Source of the DNA: Prado023 sp963753075
Lineage (GTDB): Bacteria > Actinomycetota > Actinomycetes > S36-B12 > CAIYMF01
Assembly (NCBI GenBank): GCA_963753075.1
Contig: CAVWAR010000002.1
Coordinates: forward strand, 992,001 to 1,056,000
DNA length: 64,000 bases
Reading direction: 5' to 3'
Position numbers and translations under genes: made by a program
Shown: positions 9,276 to 17,788 of the stretch, in pieces
How the letters are laid out: each line of letters starts with the position of its first letter
Numbering within the stretch: the stretch's first letter is position 1
Notes under the pieces: generated by a model
The model's input: the letters and a program-made list of their open reading frames with translations, nothing else
Database searches by the model: none
Told to the model about the DNA's origin: nothing

Positions 9276-10055
9276 ATGGATGCCGGCCCGCCCACCGACC
9301 TGACCGGTCGAGTCGTGCTGGTGACCGGAGGAGCTGCCGGGATCGGCGCCGGTGTCTGCCGGTGGCTGGCCAGCGCCGGCGCCCGGGTCATCGTGGCCGA
9401 CATCGATCTGCCGGGTGCCACCGCCGTCGCCGACGAGATCGGCGGGCTGGCGGTGCGCTGTGACGTCAGCGTGCTGGCCGACAACCACGCCGCTGTCAGC
9501 GCGGCCGTGCAGACGTTCGACCGGTTGGACGTCGTGGTCCTCAACGCCGGCATCAGCACCGGGTTCACGTTCGCGGACTTCGACGAGCTCGCCTACCGCC
9601 GAGCCATGGGAGTCAACCTCGACGGGGTCGCCTTCGGGATCGCTTCCGCGCTGCCCGCGCTGCGTGCGCGCGGCGGGGGCCGGATCGTCGTCCTCGCGAG
9701 CCTGGCCGGACTCGCCCCGGTCCCGGTGGATCCGGTCTACGCAGCCAACAAGGCCGCGGTCGTGAACCTCGTCCGGTCCCTGGGTCCGGTCCTCGCCGGC
9801 GAGCGCATCGCCGTCAACGCGGTGTGCCCCGGCTTCACGGATACGGCCATCGTCGACCCCCACCGCGACATGCTCACAGCGATGGACGTGCCGCTGATGG
9901 CCGTCGACGACGTCGTGTCGGTCGTGGGCCAGGTGCTGGAGTCCGAGGGAACGGGTCAGGCATGGCTGGTGCAGCCCGGGCACCAGCCGGCGCCCTACCG
10001 GTTCCGCGGTGTCCCAGCCCCGACCGACGCAGGCGGCACCACGACCAACGGGTGA
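9276..10055 (+). CDS. short-chain dehydrogenase/reductase
   Basis: The 259-residue protein is a classical SDR. It has the Rossmann cofactor motif TGGAAGIG at residues 17-24, an acidic VADID that suggests NAD(H) preference, NAGIS (about 90), VLASLAG carrying the catalytic Ser and YAANK carrying Tyr and Lys. It reduces or oxidises a carbonyl/alcohol substrate of unknown identity. The gene is divergent from the acyl-CoA dehydrogenase with 116 bp between the two starts, so a shared regulatory region is plausible. Length is typical for the family. Confidence 0.92.
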   Translation: MDAGPPTDLTGRVVLVTGGAAGIGAGVCRWLASAGARVIVADIDLPGATAVADEIGGLAVRCDVSVLADNHAAVSAAVQTFDRLDVVVLNAGISTGFTFADFDELAYRRAMGVNLDGVAFGIASALPALRARGGGRIVVLASLAGLAPVPVDPVYAANKAAVVNLVRSLGPVLAGERIAVNAVCPGFTDTAIVDPHRDMLTAMDVPLMAVDDVVSVVGQVLESEGTGQAWLVQPGHQPAPYRFRGVPAPTDAGGTTTNG

Positions 10056-10155
10056 CGAGCGGCCCCCATCAGCGCCCGCGCCCCAGTCCGAGGCCTTCCA
10101 ATGCCACGTCCGATTCCTGCCAGTGGGTCCGCCGACCATGGGGGAGGATGGATCC

Positions 10156-12393
10156 ATGGACGCAGCACTGGATCACGAGCGCTGCTACCGCGCTGTTACC
10201 AGTCGGGATGCGCGCTTCGACGGTGACTTCTACACCGCGGTGCGGACGACCGGCATCTACTGCCGACCCAGCTGCCCGGCGATCACCCCCAAGCGAGGCA
10301 ACGTCTCGTTCTTCCGCTCGGCCGCCGCCGCCCAACGGGACGGGTTCCGCGCCTGCCGGCGCTGTCGCCCCGATGCCGTGCCCGGATCGGCCGAATGGAA
10401 CGTGCGCGGCGACGTCGTGGCCCGCGCGATGCGGCTGGTGACCGACGGGGCAGTCGAGCGGATCGGGGTCGCCGGAGTCGCAGCCGCCCTCGGCTACTCG
10501 CAGCGACACCTGAACCGGGTGGTGACCCAGGAGCTCGGCGCCGGTCTCCTGGCAATCGCCCGGACGCAGCGGGCGCACACGGCGCGGATCCTGCTGGAGA
10601 CGACCGACCTGCCTGCCTCGGAGGTCGCCTGGGCAGCTGGATTCGGCAGCATCCGGTCCTTCAACGACACGATCGGCTCGGTCTACGGCGAGGCCCCCCG
10701 CGAGCTGCGAGCACGACGCAGGCGGTCAGCCGGCCACGACCCGCACCGTCATGACTCGGCACACCCCGTGCAGCCCTTCGACGCGCCCCACTCCCCGATC
10801 CGGGTCCGGCTCTCCACACGCCAGCCGTTCGACGCGGCCACGCTGCTGACCTTCCTCGGCGAGCGGGCGGTCGTCGGCCTCGAGGCGTGGGACGGGTCCA
10901 CGTACCGTCGGACGCTGTCGCTGCCGCACGGGCATGCCACGGTGGCCTGTCACGCGACCACGGGCGGGGTCCTGGCCGAGTTCCGGCTGGCCGACCTTCG
11001 TGACCTGTCCGCGGGGGTTGCCCGAGTGCGCCGGCTGCTCGATCTCGACGCGGACCCGGTCGCTGTTGCCGAGGTGCTCGGAGCTGACCCGATGCTCGCC
11101 GATCTGGTCGCCGCCCGACCGGGGCTGCGGATCGCCGGCAGCGTCGACCCGCACGAGATCGTCGTGCGCGCCATCGTCGGCCAACAGGTGAGCGTCGCCG
11201 GGGCCGGCACCGTGGTCGGCAGGTTCGTCGCAGCCCACGGTGAACCGCTGGCCTTCGACGAGCCGGGATTGACCCATCTCTTCCCGGATGTCGCCAGGCT
11301 GGCTGAGGCTGACCCGGCGAACCTGTCGATGCCCAGGGCTCGAGGCGCCGCGCTGGTCGGCGTGTGTCGAGCACTTGCCGACGGGGAGCTCGTCCTCGAT
11401 CCGGGAGTCGACCGATCCGGGATCGGTGCAGAGTTGCAGAGCTACCGCGGCATCGGGCCGTGGACCGTTGCCTACGTGCGGATGCGGGGACTGTCGGACC
11501 CCGACGTGATGCTTGCGGGGGATCTCGGCGTCCGCCATGCCGTGGCTGCGCTGGGCGGGGACGACAGCGCCCGGGAGATCGAGCGTGCTGCCCATGCCTG
11601 GCGGCCCTGGCGGTCCTACTCAGTCGGGCACCTGTGGGCAAGCCTGGCTGCCCGGGCTCCCGATGTGCCCGGCCCCGTGACTGCCGCGTGGCCAGACCAA
11701 CGCAATCCACAGATCAGTGCGCCCGCTCCGGTGGGTCGACGCAGAGGAGAGATGATGGCCAGTTCCGCGACCCATGCTCAGGCAACGGCCACCTCGCTTG
11801 AGCGCCGAACGATCGAGTCCCCAGTCGGGGTCCTGGAGCTGGTTGCCGGCCCGCGGGGGCTGCGCGCCGTGCTGTGGCCGGGCGAGGACGGATCCCGGGT
11901 TCTGCGGGCAGTCGGCGCGTCAGTGCAGGCTGAGGATCCCGCTGCGGAGGGTGGCGCTGCCGAGAGCGACACGCCCGCGGCCGGGGGGCTGGGGGCCGAT
12001 GGGCGTGGAGTCTCGGGCGCGCGGACCGGCTCCCCGGCCGCTGCCCATCTCGATCGTGCCGAGGCTCAGCTGGCGCAGTACTTCGCCGGGAGCCGTCGGG
12101 ACTTCGACCTCGACCTCGACCCCGAGGGCACCGATTTCCAGTTGCGTGTCTGGCAGGCCCTGCGCGCAATCCCGTACGGGCAGACGGTCAGCTACGGGGA
12201 GCAGGCGGCGACTCTGGGGGAGCCCGGGGCCGCGCGTGCGGTCGGGGCCGCCAACGGGCGCAACCCGCTGTCGATCGTCGTGCCCTGCCATCGGGTGGTC
12301 TCCGCGTCGGGGTCCCTGACCGGATTCGCCGGAGGTGTGCAGACGAAGGCCTGGCTCCTGGACCACGAGCGACGCGTCCTCGGCGGAGGCTGA
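10156..12393 (+). CDS. Ada-AlkA-Ogt fusion: alkylation sensor, DNA glycosylase and methyltransferase
   Basis: One uninterrupted 745-residue frame joins three repair modules. Residues 1-80 are the Ada zinc domain, with Cys36/Cys40 (YCRPSC) and Cys67/Cys70 (CRRC), which takes methyl groups from phosphotriesters. Residues 85-190 are an AraC-type helix-turn-helix. About 215-505 is an AlkA 3-methyladenine glycosylase with the HhH segment YRGIGPWTVAY and catalytic Asp456. About 545-745 is an O6-alkylguanine methyltransferase with acceptor Cys711 in PCHR and an Ala/Gly-rich insert at about 590-630. The start is ATG 10156, which has GGAGG upstream. AdaA-AlkA fusions next to a separate ogt are known in actinobacteria; a continuous fusion with Ogt is less usual. 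Confidence 0.9.
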   Translation: MDAALDHERCYRAVTSRDARFDGDFYTAVRTTGIYCRPSCPAITPKRGNVSFFRSAAAAQRDGFRACRRCRPDAVPGSAEWNVRGDVVARAMRLVTDGAVERIGVAGVAAALGYSQRHLNRVVTQELGAGLLAIARTQRAHTARILLETTDLPASEVAWAAGFGSIRSFNDTIGSVYGEAPRELRARRRRSAGHDPHRHDSAHPVQPFDAPHSPIRVRLSTRQPFDAATLLTFLGERAVVGLEAWDGSTYRRTLSLPHGHATVACHATTGGVLAEFRLADLRDLSAGVARVRRLLDLDADPVAVAEVLGADPMLADLVAARPGLRIAGSVDPHEIVVRAIVGQQVSVAGAGTVVGRFVAAHGEPLAFDEPGLTHLFPDVARLAEADPANLSMPRARGAALVGVCRALADGELVLDPGVDRSGIGAELQSYRGIGPWTVAYVRMRGLSDPDVMLAGDLGVRHAVAALGGDDSAREIERAAHAWRPWRSYSVGHLWASLAARAPDVPGPVTAAWPDQRNPQISAPAPVGRRRGEMMASSATHAQATATSLERRTIESPVGVLELVAGPRGLRAVLWPGEDGSRVLRAVGASVQAEDPAAEGGAAESDTPAAGGLGADGRGVSGARTGSPAAAHLDRAEAQLAQYFAGSRRDFDLDLDPEGTDFQLRVWQALRAIPYGQTVSYGEQAATLGEPGAARAVGAANGRNPLSIVVPCHRVVSASGSLTGFAGGVQTKAWLLDHERRVLGGG
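11745..11757 (+). promoter_or_regulatory. internal ribosome-binding site and start inside the Ada-AlkA-Ogt fusion
   Basis: An AGGAG at 11745-11749 precedes two consecutive in-frame ATG codons at 11752 and 11755, exactly at the linker before the methyltransferase domain (Met533-Met534). This looks like the start signal of a formerly separate ogt gene. It could still produce a stand-alone methyltransferase of about 212 residues in addition to the full fusion. Seen in sequence; use of the site is inferred. Confidence 0.55.
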
Positions 12394-12629
12394 CCCGGCC
12401 GTCGTCGTGCGGCACGGACGCGCGCCGACGTCCCGTCCGGGTCCAGCCCGTCTTCGCCGACGGCTGCCGCGTCGCAGACGTCAGCCAGCCCGTGCGGACC
12501 TCAGACCCGTTCGGGACCTCAGCCCCTGTCGGGCCCGGCTCTGCCGAGCTACCGTTGAAGGTGTCGCCGGTGTCGCACCGGTCAGCCGTCGGTGGTCCGG
12601 TGTCGCACGGACAGGGAAGGACGATCACC

Positions 12630-12836
12630 ATGCCAGCACCCGATCCGACCGCCCCCGAGGTCAAGACCCTCCTGCACGAGGGGTACAGCCTCCAGGAGCT
12701 GAAGGAAGAACTCGTACGTCAGGTCCACCGCCTCGACGACCCTGCCGCAACATGGAACGAGGACGAACGGCACATCCTCAACACATGGATCACCGCCGTG
12801 CGCGGTGAGATCGTGCGGCGCGAGGCAGGCGAGTAG
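12630..12836 (+). CDS. small charged protein of unknown function
   Basis: This 68-residue acidic and basic helical protein contains VKTLLHEGYSLQELKEELVR and ends in TAVRGEIVRREAGE. There is no membrane segment or Cys. I chose the ATG at 12630 for the purine-rich GGGAAGGA about 10 nt upstream; the same frame is open from 12492 but that lead is not protein-like. I do not recognise a family. The upstream gap from 12394 shows no other gene. Confidence 0.55.
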   Translation: MPAPDPTAPEVKTLLHEGYSLQELKEELVRQVHRLDDPAATWNEDERHILNTWITAVRGEIVRREAGE

Positions 12837-12984
12837 ACCCGGCTCGGCCACCGGCCACCGGCCACGCTCGGCCGGCGGCGTGTTCGAGCGTGCACGACGT
12901 CGGGACCGTGCCGACGCCGCGACCCATGGTGAGGACTCATCCCGTCGGGGTGATGTCCGGCGGCTCTCGACGGGGCATCGTTGG

Positions 12985-13015
12985 CGACGAACATCAGCTT
13001 GAGGAATGTTCGTCG
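12985..13015. promoter_or_regulatory. 10-bp inverted repeat upstream of the SHOCT gene
   Basis: Perfect arms CGACGAACAT (12985-12994) and ATGTTCGTCG (13006-13015) are separated by 11 nt. The repeat lies about 50 bp before the start at 13066. It could be an operator or an RNA hairpin. It is not a LexA box, because the GAAC/GTTC halves are too far apart. Confidence 0.4.
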
Positions 13016-13065
13016 TGAGTCACTGGACTCACCGGTCGTTGTAGCGCTCGTCATGGAGGTGCATT

Positions 13066-13341
13066 GTGGGAATGAGACGACGTCGTGTCCGCCGGCGCAG
13101 GGCTGTCATGCTCGGCACAGCCGCGTACGAGACAGGCAAGAACAGGCAGGCCAGCTCCGACGCCCAGTACGACCAGGGGTACGACGCTGCTCCTGCGCCC
13201 CCGCCAGCCCCACCGCCCCCCGGCCCGACCGCACCCGCTGACGACACCATCGCCGAGATCCAGCAGTTGGCGGCCCTGCACGACTCGGGCGCACTGACAG
13301 ACGAGGAATTCGCCTCGGCGAAGGCCAAGGTCATCGGCTGA
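13066..13341 (+). CDS. SHOCT-domain small protein
   Basis: The 91-residue protein starts with a very basic MGMRRRRVRRRR segment. A short Ala/Gly region, a Tyr-rich stretch and a Pro-rich linker follow, and it ends with a SHOCT motif (IQQLAALHDSGALTDEEFASAKAKVI). The SHOCT module is a short C-terminal helical hairpin found on many small bacterial proteins and thought to mediate oligomerisation. The start is GTG 13066, six nt after GGAGG; an ATG two codons later has worse spacing. Specific role unknown. Confidence 0.8.
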   Translation: MGMRRRRVRRRRAVMLGTAAYETGKNRQASSDAQYDQGYDAAPAPPPAPPPPGPTAPADDTIAEIQQLAALHDSGALTDEEFASAKAKVIG

Positions 13342-13375
13342 TCCGCACCCGACCCCATCACTGCAGGAGGAAGAC

Positions 13376-13795
13376 ATGAGCCAGAGCGCCAACGCTGAGG
13401 TGCTCCGCCGCGCGATCGAGGCGTTCGAGGTTGGCGACGTGGGGGTGTTCCCCGAGCTGTTCACCGACGACGTGATCGGATGGTCACCCATCCAGCTGAC
13501 CGACGGCCTCGATGCGCTCGTCGCTGAGTTCACGGAATTCGAGACGGCCCTGACCGACGTCACCGTCCAGATCGATGCCGTCGACGGGCTGGGCGGCAAC
13601 AAGGCACTTGCCGAGTACCGCGTCACCGGGCAGTTCACGGCCCCGTTCGTCATGGATGACGCAGTCCTGGAGCCCAACGGCCGGACCGTCGTCGTCGGAG
13701 CGGCCATGGTCGCCGAGTTCGAGGACGGCCGCATCAAGGCCTATCGCAACTACTTCGACGACATGACCCTCCTCGAGCAGCTGCTGATGCCCTAG
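13376..13795 (+). CDS. SnoaL/NTF2-like protein
   Basis: The 139-residue protein has the NTF2-like alpha+beta cone pattern: an N-terminal helix (VLRRAIEAFEVGDVGVFPEL), then FTDDVIGW, and late strands including VVVGAAMVAEFEDGRIKAYR. SnoaL-like members are small cyclases, isomerases or binding proteins. No catalytic residue can be assigned here. A good GGAGG precedes the ATG at 13376. Its TAG stop overlaps the GTG start of the next gene, so the two are probably cotranslated. Confidence 0.75.
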   Translation: MSQSANAEVLRRAIEAFEVGDVGVFPELFTDDVIGWSPIQLTDGLDALVAEFTEFETALTDVTVQIDAVDGLGGNKALAEYRVTGQFTAPFVMDDAVLEPNGRTVVVGAAMVAEFEDGRIKAYRNYFDDMTLLEQLLMP

Positions 13796-14286
13796 TGGCG
13801 CAGTCGGCTCGCGACCGATTGGCGCAGCTGGCTCCCGCCGGCTGTGCCATCGGCGACGGCGCCACCCCGGAGGAACTCGACCTCCTGGAGGACCACGTCC
13901 TTGCGGAGACGCGAGCTGCCGCTGGGGTCGGCCCCGACGAGGAGCTCGCGGTCATTGTCCGGGACGGCTCCGGCCGTGTGGTTGCCGGGATGAGCGGCTG
14001 GACCTGGGGCGGGTGCTGCGAGTTGGCGCACATGTGGGTCGATCCGCAGGTGCGCAATCGCGGCCTGGGGTCGGCCCTCATGGCAGCGGCCGAGGAGGAG
14101 GCCGCCCGCCGGGGCTGCGACCTGGTCGTGCTGCTCACGCACGACGTCCAGGCTGCCGGTTACTACGAGCGCCTTGGCTACGAGACCGTGGCCGTCGTGC
14201 CCGGCTACCCGCGGGGCAGCGCCGCACGGTGGTTCCGCAAGCAGCTCGGGCACGGGGAGGCCCAGGAATCTCCCGGGTCTGGCTGA
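13795..14286 (+). CDS. GNAT family N-acetyltransferase
   Basis: The 163-residue protein contains the acetyl-CoA-binding motif A of GNAT enzymes, VDPQVRNRGLGSALMAAAEE, preceded by the beta-4 strand LAHMWV and followed by AGYYERLGYETVAVVPGYP. It transfers an acetyl group to an unidentified amine. The GTG start at 13795 shares one base with the preceding TAG stop, so initiation is likely coupled. Convergent with feoC. Confidence 0.88.
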   Translation: MAQSARDRLAQLAPAGCAIGDGATPEELDLLEDHVLAETRAAAGVGPDEELAVIVRDGSGRVVAGMSGWTWGGCCELAHMWVDPQVRNRGLGSALMAAAEEEAARRGCDLVVLLTHDVQAAGYYERLGYETVAVVPGYPRGSAARWFRKQLGHGEAQESPGSG

Positions 14287-14315
14287 GCCGGCCCGCCGGA
14301 CCGTCAGTGGCCAGG

Positions 14316-14597
14316 TCAGCGGGGCACCGCGCGCCAGGCGGTGAGCCCGGAGCCGACCAACGACCCGACGCCCGCGGACGCGCAGCCGCCGGAGGACCCG
14401 CAGCGTGTGCACCCGTCGCTCGCGCAGGCCCCCGCGAACACCAGGGTCCGGCGGACTCGGCCGGTGCTGGCCAGCGCGGCCAGCGCCGTCTCCGCGACGT
14501 CGCGAGAGACCCCGCAGCGCCGCGACACTTCATCGGCCGAGCCGGCGCCCTCGGTCACGGCGGCGAGCACTTCGGTCAGCGGCACGGGTGCGCTCAT
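14316..14597 (-). CDS. feoC: FeoC-like winged-helix protein with Cys cluster
   Basis: The 93-residue protein has an N-terminal winged-helix-like part (PLTEVLAAVTEGAGSADEVS, RCGVSRDVAETALAALASTG) and a later Cys-rich stretch, CASDGCTRCGSSGGC, that could bind a metal or Fe-S cluster. It follows feoB with a 4-bp ATGA overlap, the position of FeoC in ferrous-iron operons. FeoC is a small regulator or stabiliser of FeoB. Sequence similarity within the family is weak, so the assignment rests on the order feoA-feoB-feoC, the fold pattern and the cysteines. Confidence 0.72.
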   Translation of the reverse strand: MSAPVPLTEVLAAVTEGAGSADEVSRRCGVSRDVAETALAALASTGRVRRTLVFAGACASDGCTRCGSSGGCASAGVGSLVGSGLTAWRAVPR

Positions 14598-16585
14598 GTG
14601 ATCGCTGACCCGATCTGGAACACGGCCACGGCGAGGAGCCATGCCATGGCCAGCTGCATGACCACGCCCGTGGCCGTCCACCTCGCCCCGATCTGGCGCT
14701 TCTGGGCGGCCAGGGTCGCCACACACGGCGTGTAGGCAAGGAGGAAGACCATGAAGGCCACCGCCGCTGCCTGCGGGTGCCCGCCCGAGCTGACGACGAA
14801 GTCCGTGTACACGCTCGACTGCAGGTCAGCGCCGGCCGGGTAGGTCTGTGCCCACGAGGAGATGACAGCCTCCTTGGCCACGAAGCCGACGATCAGCGCA
14901 CCGATGGCATGCCACTCGGCGAACCCGGTGGGGATGAACAGGACGCTGGCCTGGTCAGCGATCCAGGCGTAGAGACTGTCGGCGATGGGGACCTCGCCGA
15001 CGGTGTGGGCCGTCCCCGGGGCGGGGATGATCCCGAGCACCCAGACGACGGCGACCGTGGCCACGATGATCCCGGAGGCAGTCTGCAGGAAGCCGCGCAG
15101 GCGCATCCAGGTCGCGGCGCCCAGCGTGCGTACCGACGGCCGCTGGTATGGCGGCAGGTCGAGAACCAGCGGGTCGCTGCCCATCGCGCGGATCAGCGTC
15201 GAGCGCAGCAGCAGCCCGCCGAGCACCACCAGCAGGATGCTGGTGAGGTACATCGCGAAGACGACGGTCCCGGCGTTTGCAGGGAAGAACGTGGCCGCCA
15301 CCATCACGTAGACCGTCAGCCGGGCCGAGCAGGACGTGAACGGGACCAGCAGGGCGGTCAGCAACCGGTGGCGGGCGTCGGGAAGCACTCGCACGGCCGA
15401 GATGGCTGGGACGTTGCACCCGAACCCGACGACCAGCGGAAGGAACGCGCGCCCAGGCAGCCCGAGTCGGGCCATCAGCCGGTCGGTGACGACGGCAGCT
15501 CGCGCCATGTACCCGGAGTCCTCCAGGAACGCGAGCAGCACGAACATGATGGCCATCAGCGGGATGAACGTCAGGAGCATCCCAACTCCGGCGATCAGCC
15601 CGTTGACGACGAGACCCTCGACCAGGCTCCCACCGAGCCCGACCGCGTCGAAGATGGTGATCGCCGCTGTGGTGACCGGTCCGGAGAAGAACGAATCGAG
15701 GACGTCCTGCAGCGGCGCGGCGACGGTCGTCGTCAGTGCGAACACTGCCCACATGACGCCCAGGAAGATCAGGGGACCCAGCGCGGGCGCGGTGACCCAC
15801 CGGTCGATCCGATCGGTCCAGGTCCGATGATCCTGCAGGGTCCGGGTGGTGGCCAGGTCGGTGGTCTCCGAGACCCAGGCGAAGACGGCCTCAGCCTCGG
15901 CGAGATCGTCGTCGGCAGCGAGGCTTGCAGCGAGATCGGTCATCTCGGTGGCCGGGCATGCGGTGCAGTTGGCCGGGCAGTCCGGCATGCAGCCGCCCGG
16001 CTCGCCGGGTCGTAGGACGAGTGGGTGCGCCGCCGGCTGGGAGAGGGCAGTGGAGACCGCCTGGGCGAGCTCGTGCACGTCGCGGCGCCGTGGATCGAGG
16101 CGCACGACGTCGACCCCGAGCCGCTCGGCGAGGACCGAGTCATCGACCTCGACGCCCCGTCGGGCAGCGACGTCGGCCATCGTCACGGCCACGACGACCG
16201 GCACGGGGACCGCCCGGACGTGAGCGGCCAGCACCAGGGAACGACCCAGGTGGGCCGCATCGCAGACCACGACCACGGCGTCGACCTGTCCGCCGCCGTG
16301 GAGCAGGTCGGCGGTCAGCGCCTCGTCCGGGGACATGGGGTCCAGCGAGTAGGCGCCGGGCAGGTCGGTCAGTGACAACTGCCCGAAGGCCGGGTCCGTC
16401 CACCGTCCCGTACCGACCTCGACGCTGGTTCCGGGGTAGTTCCCGACCGCACGGCCAGCCCCTGTCAGGGCGTTGAAGAGTGTGGACTTCCCGGAGTTGG
16501 GGCTGCCGACAAGGGCGACCGTCCGAGCGCCCGGGCTCGCGGGTTGGCCGGGCGTCTCGTGGCAGTTGGCGACCGTCTCAGCCAT
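14594..16585 (-). CDS. feoB: ferrous iron transport protein B
   Basis: The 663-residue inner-membrane Fe(II) transporter has an N-terminal G domain with G1 GSPNSGKS (27-34) and G3 DLPG (74-77). Two membrane halves have Gate/Nucleos-type segments, including MARAAVVTDRLM and VGFGCNVPAI. The G4 position reads TMAD (135-138) rather than NxxD. I recall T at this place in other actinobacterial FeoB proteins, but have not checked this. A Cys cluster (Cys199, 203, 207, 210) sits between the G domain and the first membrane segment. The gene overlaps feoA by 8 bp and feoC by 4 bp. Confidence 0.95.
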   Translation of the reverse strand: MAETVANCHETPGQPASPGARTVALVGSPNSGKSTLFNALTGAGRAVGNYPGTSVEVGTGRWTDPAFGQLSLTDLPGAYSLDPMSPDEALTADLLHGGGQVDAVVVVCDAAHLGRSLVLAAHVRAVPVPVVVAVTMADVAARRGVEVDDSVLAERLGVDVVRLDPRRRDVHELAQAVSTALSQPAAHPLVLRPGEPGGCMPDCPANCTACPATEMTDLAASLAADDDLAEAEAVFAWVSETTDLATTRTLQDHRTWTDRIDRWVTAPALGPLIFLGVMWAVFALTTTVAAPLQDVLDSFFSGPVTTAAITIFDAVGLGGSLVEGLVVNGLIAGVGMLLTFIPLMAIMFVLLAFLEDSGYMARAAVVTDRLMARLGLPGRAFLPLVVGFGCNVPAISAVRVLPDARHRLLTALLVPFTSCSARLTVYVMVAATFFPANAGTVVFAMYLTSILLVVLGGLLLRSTLIRAMGSDPLVLDLPPYQRPSVRTLGAATWMRLRGFLQTASGIIVATVAVVWVLGIIPAPGTAHTVGEVPIADSLYAWIADQASVLFIPTGFAEWHAIGALIVGFVAKEAVISSWAQTYPAGADLQSSVYTDFVVSSGGHPQAAAVAFMVFLLAYTPCVATLAAQKRQIGARWTATGVVMQLAMAWLLAVAVFQIGSAIT

Positions 16586-16817
16586 GGGCCGGAACCTCCT
16601 CTGCCACCTGGATGCTGGCCAGGATCGACCGGCTGACGGCCAGCCGATCGTCGGCGATCGCGAGGATCGCCCCTCCGCCGCTCGTCCTGGACAGGATCCG
16701 TAGGACGACGCCGGTGCGGATGCCCATCTCGGCGAGCCGACGTGTGACGCTGGCGCTGCCCGCGTGGGCCGTCAGTACGACCATCGGCAGCCCCGTGGGG
16801 GCCCCATCCAGCGTCAT
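16578..16817 (-). CDS. feoA: ferrous iron transport protein A
   Basis: The 79-residue SH3-like protein contains the FeoA pattern RRLAEMGIRTGVVLRILSRT and ends with LAVSRSILASIQV. FeoA is a cytoplasmic partner needed for FeoB transport. The start at 16817 has little Shine-Dalgarno sequence; a later in-frame ATG at 16784 would cut the first strand. It is the first gene of the feoABC operon, with a DtxR-like box 23 bp upstream of the start. Confidence 0.9.
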   Translation of the reverse strand: MTLDGAPTGLPMVVLTAHAGSASVTRRLAEMGIRTGVVLRILSRTSGGGAILAIADDRLAVSRSILASIQVAEEVPAHG

Positions 16818-16839
16818 GGACCGAAGGCTACCGCACAGA

Positions 16840-16858
16840 TAAGGGTTGCCTTACCGGG
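16840..16858 (-). promoter_or_regulatory. DtxR/IdeR-type iron box upstream of feoA
   Basis: The sequence TAAGGGTTGCCTTACCGGG (plus strand) contains the inverted repeat TAAGG-N4-CCTTA. Read on the minus strand it agrees at about 13 of 19 positions with actinobacterial iron boxes of the form TTAGGTAAGGCTTACCTTA. It lies 23 bp before the feoA start, where bound repressor would block transcription when iron is plentiful. The regulator gene is not in this window. Confidence 0.65.
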
Positions 16859-17047
16859 CCTTTGGTCCCGTCTGGCCCGCCTGAGGTCCCGGGTGGGTGG
16901 GCGGCCCGCGGCCACGTCTCACGGGGCTCGGCCCCCGCTCGCCGCGGCCGCTCGCCGCGGCCGGGCACCGCGTGCCGGGCGCAGACTCACAGGATTCTCA
17001 CAGGGAACTGCCAGACTCCTGCCCGTTGCCGCGCGCATGATGAGCAC

Positions 17048-17788
17048 ATGCCCTCCTTCAGCACCAGCCCGGATCCGGCGGGTCACCTGGCCCCGCCGGA
17101 GGCCCGACTGCTCGTCGTCGACGACGAGCCGAACATCGTCGAGCTGCTCTCGGCCAGCCTGCGGTTCGCCGGCTTCGAGGTGCTGACCGCCACCGACGGT
17201 GCCAAGGCGCTCCGGCTGGCCGCCGAGCAGCGCCCGGATCTGGTTGTCCTCGACGTGATGATGCCCGGGCTCGACGGGTTCGAGGTCGTTCGTCGCATGC
17301 GACAGGAGGGGATCCAGGCTCCGGTGCTCCTCCTCACGGCTCGCGACGCCGTGGAGGACCGAGTCCAGGGCCTGACCCTCGGGGCGGATGACTACGTCAC
17401 CAAGCCGTTCAGTCTCGGCGAGGTGCTGGCACGGATCCGGGCGATCCTGCGACGGGCGGGGATGGAGGCGTCCTCGGGCAGTGAGCGCCTGGTGTTCGCG
17501 GACATCGAGCTCGATGACGATGCTCACGAGGTCTTCAAGGCGGGCCAGCCGGTCGACCTGTCCGCGACCGAGTTCAAGCTGCTGCGCTTCTTCATGGCCA
17601 ATGCCGGCAGGGTGCTGTCAAGGGCGCAGATCCTGGACCATGTCTGGCACTACGACTTCGGCGGCGAGGCCACAGTCGTGGAGACGTACGTGTCCTACCT
17701 GCGCCGCAAGATCGACACGTCCGAGCCACGGCTGCTGCACACCGTACGTGGGGTCGGGTACGTCCTGCGTGTCCCGCGGGGTCGTTGA
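17048..17788 (+). CDS. OmpR-family response regulator
   Basis: The 246-residue protein has a receiver domain (about 20-135) with acidic pocket VVDDE, phospho-acceptor Asp69 in VVLDVMMPG and Lys in VTKPF. A winged-helix DNA-binding domain (about 155-242) contains YVSYLRRKID and LLHTVRGVGYVLR. It regulates transcription after phosphorylation by the kinase that starts at its last base. The ATG at 17048 gives a normal length with a 20-residue lead. The stimulus is unknown; the architecture resembles TcrA/MprA-like actinobacterial regulators. Confidence 0.93.
   Translation: MPSFSTSPDPAGHLAPPEARLLVVDDEPNIVELLSASLRFAGFEVLTATDGAKALRLAAEQRPDLVVLDVMMPGLDGFEVVRRMRQEGIQAPVLLLTARDAVEDRVQGLTLGADDYVTKPFSLGEVLARIRAILRRAGMEASSGSERLVFADIELDDDAHEVFKAGQPVDLSATEFKLLRFFMANAGRVLSRAQILDHVWHYDFGGEATVVETYVSYLRRKIDTSEPRLLHTVRGVGYVLRVPRGR

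Noticed and set aside
12985..13015. LexA/SOS box
   Set aside because: The GAAC and GTTC halves are 15 nt apart instead of 4.
16862..17047. Longer N-terminus of the response regulator
   Set aside because: The lead is Arg/Pro-rich and overlaps the iron-box and promoter region; the ATG at 17048 gives the normal receiver start.
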